A stretch of DNA of 62,000 nucleotides from Zygnema cylindricum. Its lineage: Eukaryota; Streptophyta; Zygnematophyceae; Zygnematales; Zygnemataceae. A program made the translations under genes and the position numbers. Under the pieces are notes generated by a model, which saw only the letters and a program-made list of their open reading frames with translations, made no database searches and was not told where the DNA came from. Of this stretch, positions 58,001-62,000 are shown piece after piece (position 1 is the first letter of the stretch; each line of letters opens with the position of its first letter). The stretch covers positions 1 through 62,000 of the forward strand of contig JBBHKE010000045.1 of NCBI GenBank assembly GCA_037447655.1, in the 5' to 3' direction.

Positions 58001-58748
58001 AGGTCCTGAATCACTAGCAATTCCTTCCCCACCTGAAACTGACATTCCACCCTTGAAAAACCTGTCTACAAACAAGCCCTCTCCTCTGCTCATTTTGCAT
58101 CTAATGGATATTCTCTATGGCTATTGCTTCACGTTAAGACTCTATAACGGTGAATGGATCAGTGATCCAATTGGAGCTGCTGCATCTCTTCTAGGGATAT
58201 CTATGGTTTTGGGGCATGGAGCTACTCCAGAAACTGCCGACTCGGCTCTGTTTGGCTGCTTGCAACGAGTGTGTTCTGCAGAATGGCGAGATTGTGGAGG
58301 AGTGGCATATGGAGTTTCTGTGATGGGTGATGTGGCAAATATCATGGACCTTGGGCGGCCCGGTGTGGTGTGCTCATTGGCTGACATTCAGAGGATGGTG
58401 GAGGCGGCCATAGGGACAGCTCCACGAGATGCCAAGGGAGGCCCGTCAGTCGAATTGTCAGGTGCTCAGGGAGTTCCAGTCGGTGTTAAGAGTGGTGCTA
58501 AAAAGAAGAGGGAGTTTCGGCAGCTTCAGCTTGTCAGCCGCAAATTGCAGTACTTTTTAGTTTGGGCAAATGAGCAGTCGCCAGATGTTTACAGAGCAAG
58601 TGTGTCGTTGGTGCGAGCTTACCAACAGAAACAGATAGAAGAGCTGGATGTACATATAGCAGGAGCAACAGATCCGATTGGGGGGCTTAATCTGAATCCT
58701 CAGAGTGGGAAATCTAAAACATTACTGATAACGGAACTGTCAGATTGA
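55018..58748 (+). CDS. ZNHIT2: HIT zinc-finger protein of the ZNHIT2 type, four exons
   Basis: Exons 55018-55280, 56325-56397, 56561-56738 and 57808-58748 join at GT-AG borders into 484 codons. The HIT zinc finger spans residues 86-118: CRVC, CPRC, CSLPC and HSTGC supply the eight ligands, split over three exons. The next motifs GFYRENMVRELQ, TGELSCLVDIWQPWW, RKLQYFLVWANEQSP and the C-terminal LLITELSD follow human ZNHIT2 in order. ZNHIT2 works with the R2TP/Hsp90 system in assembling snRNP and polymerase complexes; this role is from the animal protein. An acidic stretch (EEEEAEGDDTDDVEDE) ends exon 3. Translation may start at the ATG at 55018 or at the in-frame ATG nine codons later. Confidence 0.9.
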
Positions 58749-59972
58749 CAATCTGATAGGGATCCGTTTGTCTTACTGACCTCCATCTTGAAAAGATGGC
58801 TGCGATGCCTTTAGTGAGTGTCTTTTTTCTTTGTAAACCCACACGATTATGTGCGAATGGTATTCACCTTTTTTGTAGCTTCCTGTTTGGACTAGAAACT
58901 TGATTTTATTGCTGTGGCATATAGTGGTGGCCAAGCTGGGTCACTTAATGAGAGTGATCCCCTATCTCAAATTGTTAGTCGTTGTATTGTTTGTTTAAGC
59001 AAACGACAGAGTCAGAACATGTTTTCTCCCTGTGTCTATCTGCACAAAAGCTGGTATTTAGATGGGAACTTAGTTGAACTCGTTTCAAATTTAAAAGGGC
59101 AAACAACCCAAGAAACTCGGATATTCTTTTTGAAGAAAATGCTGTCCGGCTTCTGCTGTCTATTGTTACTAACGGCAATCACAAGTAAAACGAACTTGCT
59201 CTCCATAAAATTACACTCCAAGTGTACCACTTATCCAAGATTATTTTGAACTAACATGGTTCACAAAATAGCAGTTCAGCATCCTTTAGCAAAGCTATTT
59301 ACTTTTATCTATTAATCACAAGGTTTACTTATAAGCATTAGGCTTAATTTCTAACTCATGCCTGTTGTACTTTTCCAATTTGTAGATGCCAATTTTCGCC
59401 ATTGATTACTTGTCTGACTATAAAACATTTGGTTAAAACATTAGCCATTACTTGTTCTACGCTTTTTCCTCTAGTTAACAGATGTCAAGTACTGAATTCT
59501 GTGAATGCATTTCATCGATGAATGTTCTCTTACCCAGCTACTGCAATAGAAGATATTTATCAGAGGCTATTATCACATTCACCACAGCACCTGTCATAAC
59601 AGTCCTCTGCTACCAATTTTAGTTGCAACTAGTGGCCTCAACAATGGCATCAATGCTGCTTTATGTTCCTACATCATTTGTTTACCTCACAACTTCCTTT
59701 GCAAAAACCCAAAACAGGAACCACCAAAGTAACAATAGATTTTGATAATCAAAATATTGTATTTTTATTTCAAAAACTATTGAAGGCGAAATGCCCACAG
59801 GCAGGTGTCAAAACTGTTGGTGTGCACATGTTTCAAGACCAAAACGCATTCTCACCTTGCCCGACTGTTTTCCCTTTCATCCAATAATGGCTGTTCAACA
59901 ATGTTTCAATTGAAAAACAAAGCCTTCAGCTCTACTTCCTGAACACATAACACTCGTAGAATTGCAACTCTA
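58749..59972. other. Intergenic region between convergent ZNHIT2 and TatD genes
   Basis: AT-rich, with two 3' ends and only short uninformative frames. No gene seen. Confidence 0.5.
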
Positions 59973-61559
59973 TCACTGAGATTCACTTTGCTGCCCCAGC
60001 ACAACTCCCGCCATGGTATCCAAATCATGAGGGAAAAAAACTCTGCAGCACACAAGGAAATTAATTATATTAATAAAGTAGCAACGAGCATTCACTCACT
60101 TGAGAGACAAACTACGATCATTCATTCACTTGAGAGACAAACTTCTGAACAACCAGCAAAAAACTTCATTGCATATGAAGCCACTTCAGGAATCACTACA
60201 CCGCCCATCATTGTTAGCGTTAAGGATTTATTAGTGTTAATGCATAATTAGAATTAATAATACTAATTCTAAGGGCATGTGGCAGATTGTAGTCCACATC
60301 CTTAAAGAGTGTTGTTAACACAGTTTTGTGATTTTTGGCCAAAAAGAGTCGCAACTGAATTAGTGTTATTAACTAATAACGATGGGAGGTGTAGTGAACC
60401 AGATATTTGGACAAGGTGTCTATGAAACAGTTCTATTGACGTGAACTAAGTACATTAAGGGCGACTCGGAACAGTAAACCACATGGAATCGTATTGACCC
60501 CATAGCGGACAGATAGAATCAGCCGGGGCTGATTATGTACAATGTGTATACTAACATTCATGATAAACTAACAACTTTCCAAAAACAATCTCTGCTATTC
60601 TCCATTCTCACTCGTGCAAAAGGAATCGTGAATTCCCCATGTTCTAACAATGCTAACAAATGAAACTCAACTTTGCTGTCCGACAAGGAGGTCTTAGAGC
60701 CATTCCTGACTGCAGGAGACAATTAGACCCATCAACGACCACTGTAGCACATCAAGCGGAAACACTTCATCACCTGCATGTCGTTTCAAATACACATTGT
60801 GCCAATCCAGCAACGTCCGTTTCTCCTTTGCATCCTGATACCACTTCTAGCACTTGTCTGCATCAAACATCAAAGGAACAGATTTATAGCACTTTATTAG
60901 ACTTTAAACACAACCATTGGGGTGGCACAGACATACATAGCTCAAAATTCAATTTGCAGACAAAAAATTCCAAGTTGGCTCAGAGGAGAAGAAAAGAAAA
61001 ACAAAATTATCTTCCAGCATAGCAATCAGCCATTGAAACTTAACTAAAAACAGACAGCAGTTATGGTTTGTTATTTGACCAGCATTGCACGTTGCAGACA
61101 CCGATGTAAGTACCACAAAAGGCCTAGGCCTCTTTTTGACGCTAATCAAAGGGCCTTCGTAAGAAGATGAGAAGCTCCTAGTGACATGTTACTGCCATAC
61201 ATATCAGCAAAGCCACAAATACAGTTGCTTATACACTCTAACATGCAAGATACCCTACAGCATTAAGGAAACTGACACTCAAAAACCACCCACAGTATAT
61301 ATCCTCTACAATAGGCATTAGGCAAAAAGCAATACTCATTACCGTATATGACAAGGCTCATTGCGATTCTTCACCGTCGACATTATGTCATACTTCTCCT
61401 TCTTCTTTGAAGGCCAAAAGGACTTAACATAACTTATACCCGCATGAGTTGAACGGATTTCACAATAAGGAGAGTCAGTTTCTAACATGAGTCGCCCCAG
61501 AGGAATCTTTGACATTACAGATAAGTTATCATCTGTTTTTAAGGAGCATCCGTTAATAC
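59973..61559 (-). CDS. TATDN1: TatD-family metal-dependent nuclease, three 3' exons seen
   Basis: Coding-order exons are 61343-61559, 60774-60857 and 59973-60042, with matching phases (CG|A and AG|A codons split at the borders). They encode the C-terminal part of a TatD protein: GINGCSLKT, then LGRLMLETDSPYC with the conserved metal-binding Asp of ETDSP, STHAG, NEPCHIRQVLEVVSGC, and the end TTCRVFFPHD. NEPCHI is typical of the TATDN1 branch. TatD proteins are TIM-barrel 3'-5' DNA exonucleases or endonucleases linked to DNA repair and to DNA breakdown in cell death. The first 60% of the protein is upstream: I find no coding exon between 61560 and the window end, so it lies beyond it or in short exons I missed. 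Confidence 0.92.
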
Positions 61560-62000
61560 CTGAGGCAGAAAACAGGCAAAGAACAGAGTTTATCAATGCA
61601 GGTAAAGACACCTACTGATTTGAGCTGACGAAAGATGAATGATGATACAGGCACTTTCTGGGCAGACAACTGATCAACCCTTTCTGTCTTTGCAAGAAAT
61701 GCTAGGACCTTCACTGGCAATTCACTGCCATGTAACCACTACCTTAACTTCCAACCCGGTATTTTAACCAGGAATGAAACAAATCATGCACTCATTGAAT
61801 GAATATCATGTACTTCACCGTGAATCGCTGTTAGCATTAATTACACTATTTCCGTCCCCGTTTTTTTAGCCCTCTGAACACAACATAATTAATGAACATA
61901 ATTAGAACATAATTAATACTTGTTTCTTTTCAATGCTTTTTGCGGTTCACAATCGTCCACGTCATTTTTACCAGAAATATAATTATTAACGCTGAAACAG
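61560..62000. other. Presumed intron of the TatD gene
   Basis: The exon at 61343-61559 starts in phase 2 after an acceptor (CTGCCTCAG in gene sense), so an upstream exon must exist. No recognisable TatD coding sequence appears here. Confidence 0.5.

Noticed and set aside
1-62000. CRISPR arrays, operons, ribosome binding sites or phage genes
   Set aside because: Introns, LTR elements and plant-like proteins show eukaryotic nuclear DNA; no regular short direct repeats with unique spacers were seen.

Overview
The window looks like nuclear DNA of a streptophyte, meaning a land plant or a charophyte alga; a Chara-like alga is my best guess but I cannot prove it. Reasons: genes are split by GT-AG introns, the TAF11 and mitochondrial succinate/fumarate carrier proteins read closest to plant versions, and about 37 kb is nested LTR retrotransposon. 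One 336-base run of N marks an assembly gap.

Positions 1 to about 37300 are transposon territory. Four kinds of element can be separated. Copia-A has LTRs of about 0.9-1.3 kb and a primer binding site matching the anticodon arm of initiator tRNA-Met. It is present as LTR relics (1-494, 817-1141, 16552-17743, 22833-22967), an antisense fragment (5505-6217), two decayed elements (6218-10239 and 10522-15545), a near full-length but stop-ridden element (23469-29902) and a compact gag-only derivative (30076-34524) flanked by a perfect 5-bp target duplication. Copia-B occurs as two 3' halves in inverted orientation (19335-22832 minus, 35729-37280 plus). Element C is a small LTR element with about 490-bp LTRs (22968-23455, 35237-35728) and an unrecognised ORF that is interrupted by Copia-A insertions. 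Gypsy remnants include an integrase with a C-terminal PHD finger (495-1813) and an antisense RT fragment (10240-10521).

A foldback element with 308-bp inverted arms (37309-38530) and a long polypyrimidine tract (38608-39094) mark the change to a gene-rich part.

From 40.4 kb on there are five housekeeping genes: TAF11 (+, 4 exons), a nocturnin-like EEP hydrolase (-, 8 exons), the mitochondrial succinate/fumarate carrier (-, 3 exons), a ZNHIT2-type HIT zinc-finger protein (+, 4 exons) and the 3' half of a TatD-family nuclease (-, 3 exons seen; 5' part not found). The carrier and ZNHIT2 are divergent and share a 554-bp promoter region. For the first four genes the exon phases add up to uninterrupted frames of 259, 357, 312 and 484 codons. 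These genes are not a pathway; they are ordinary neighbours.

The most unusual signals are in the Copia-A LTRs. They carry a hairpin with a constant loop and covarying stem, an antisense tRNA-like box, and a gag start codon fixed 20 nt inside the LTR end, so that the primer binding site itself is translated.
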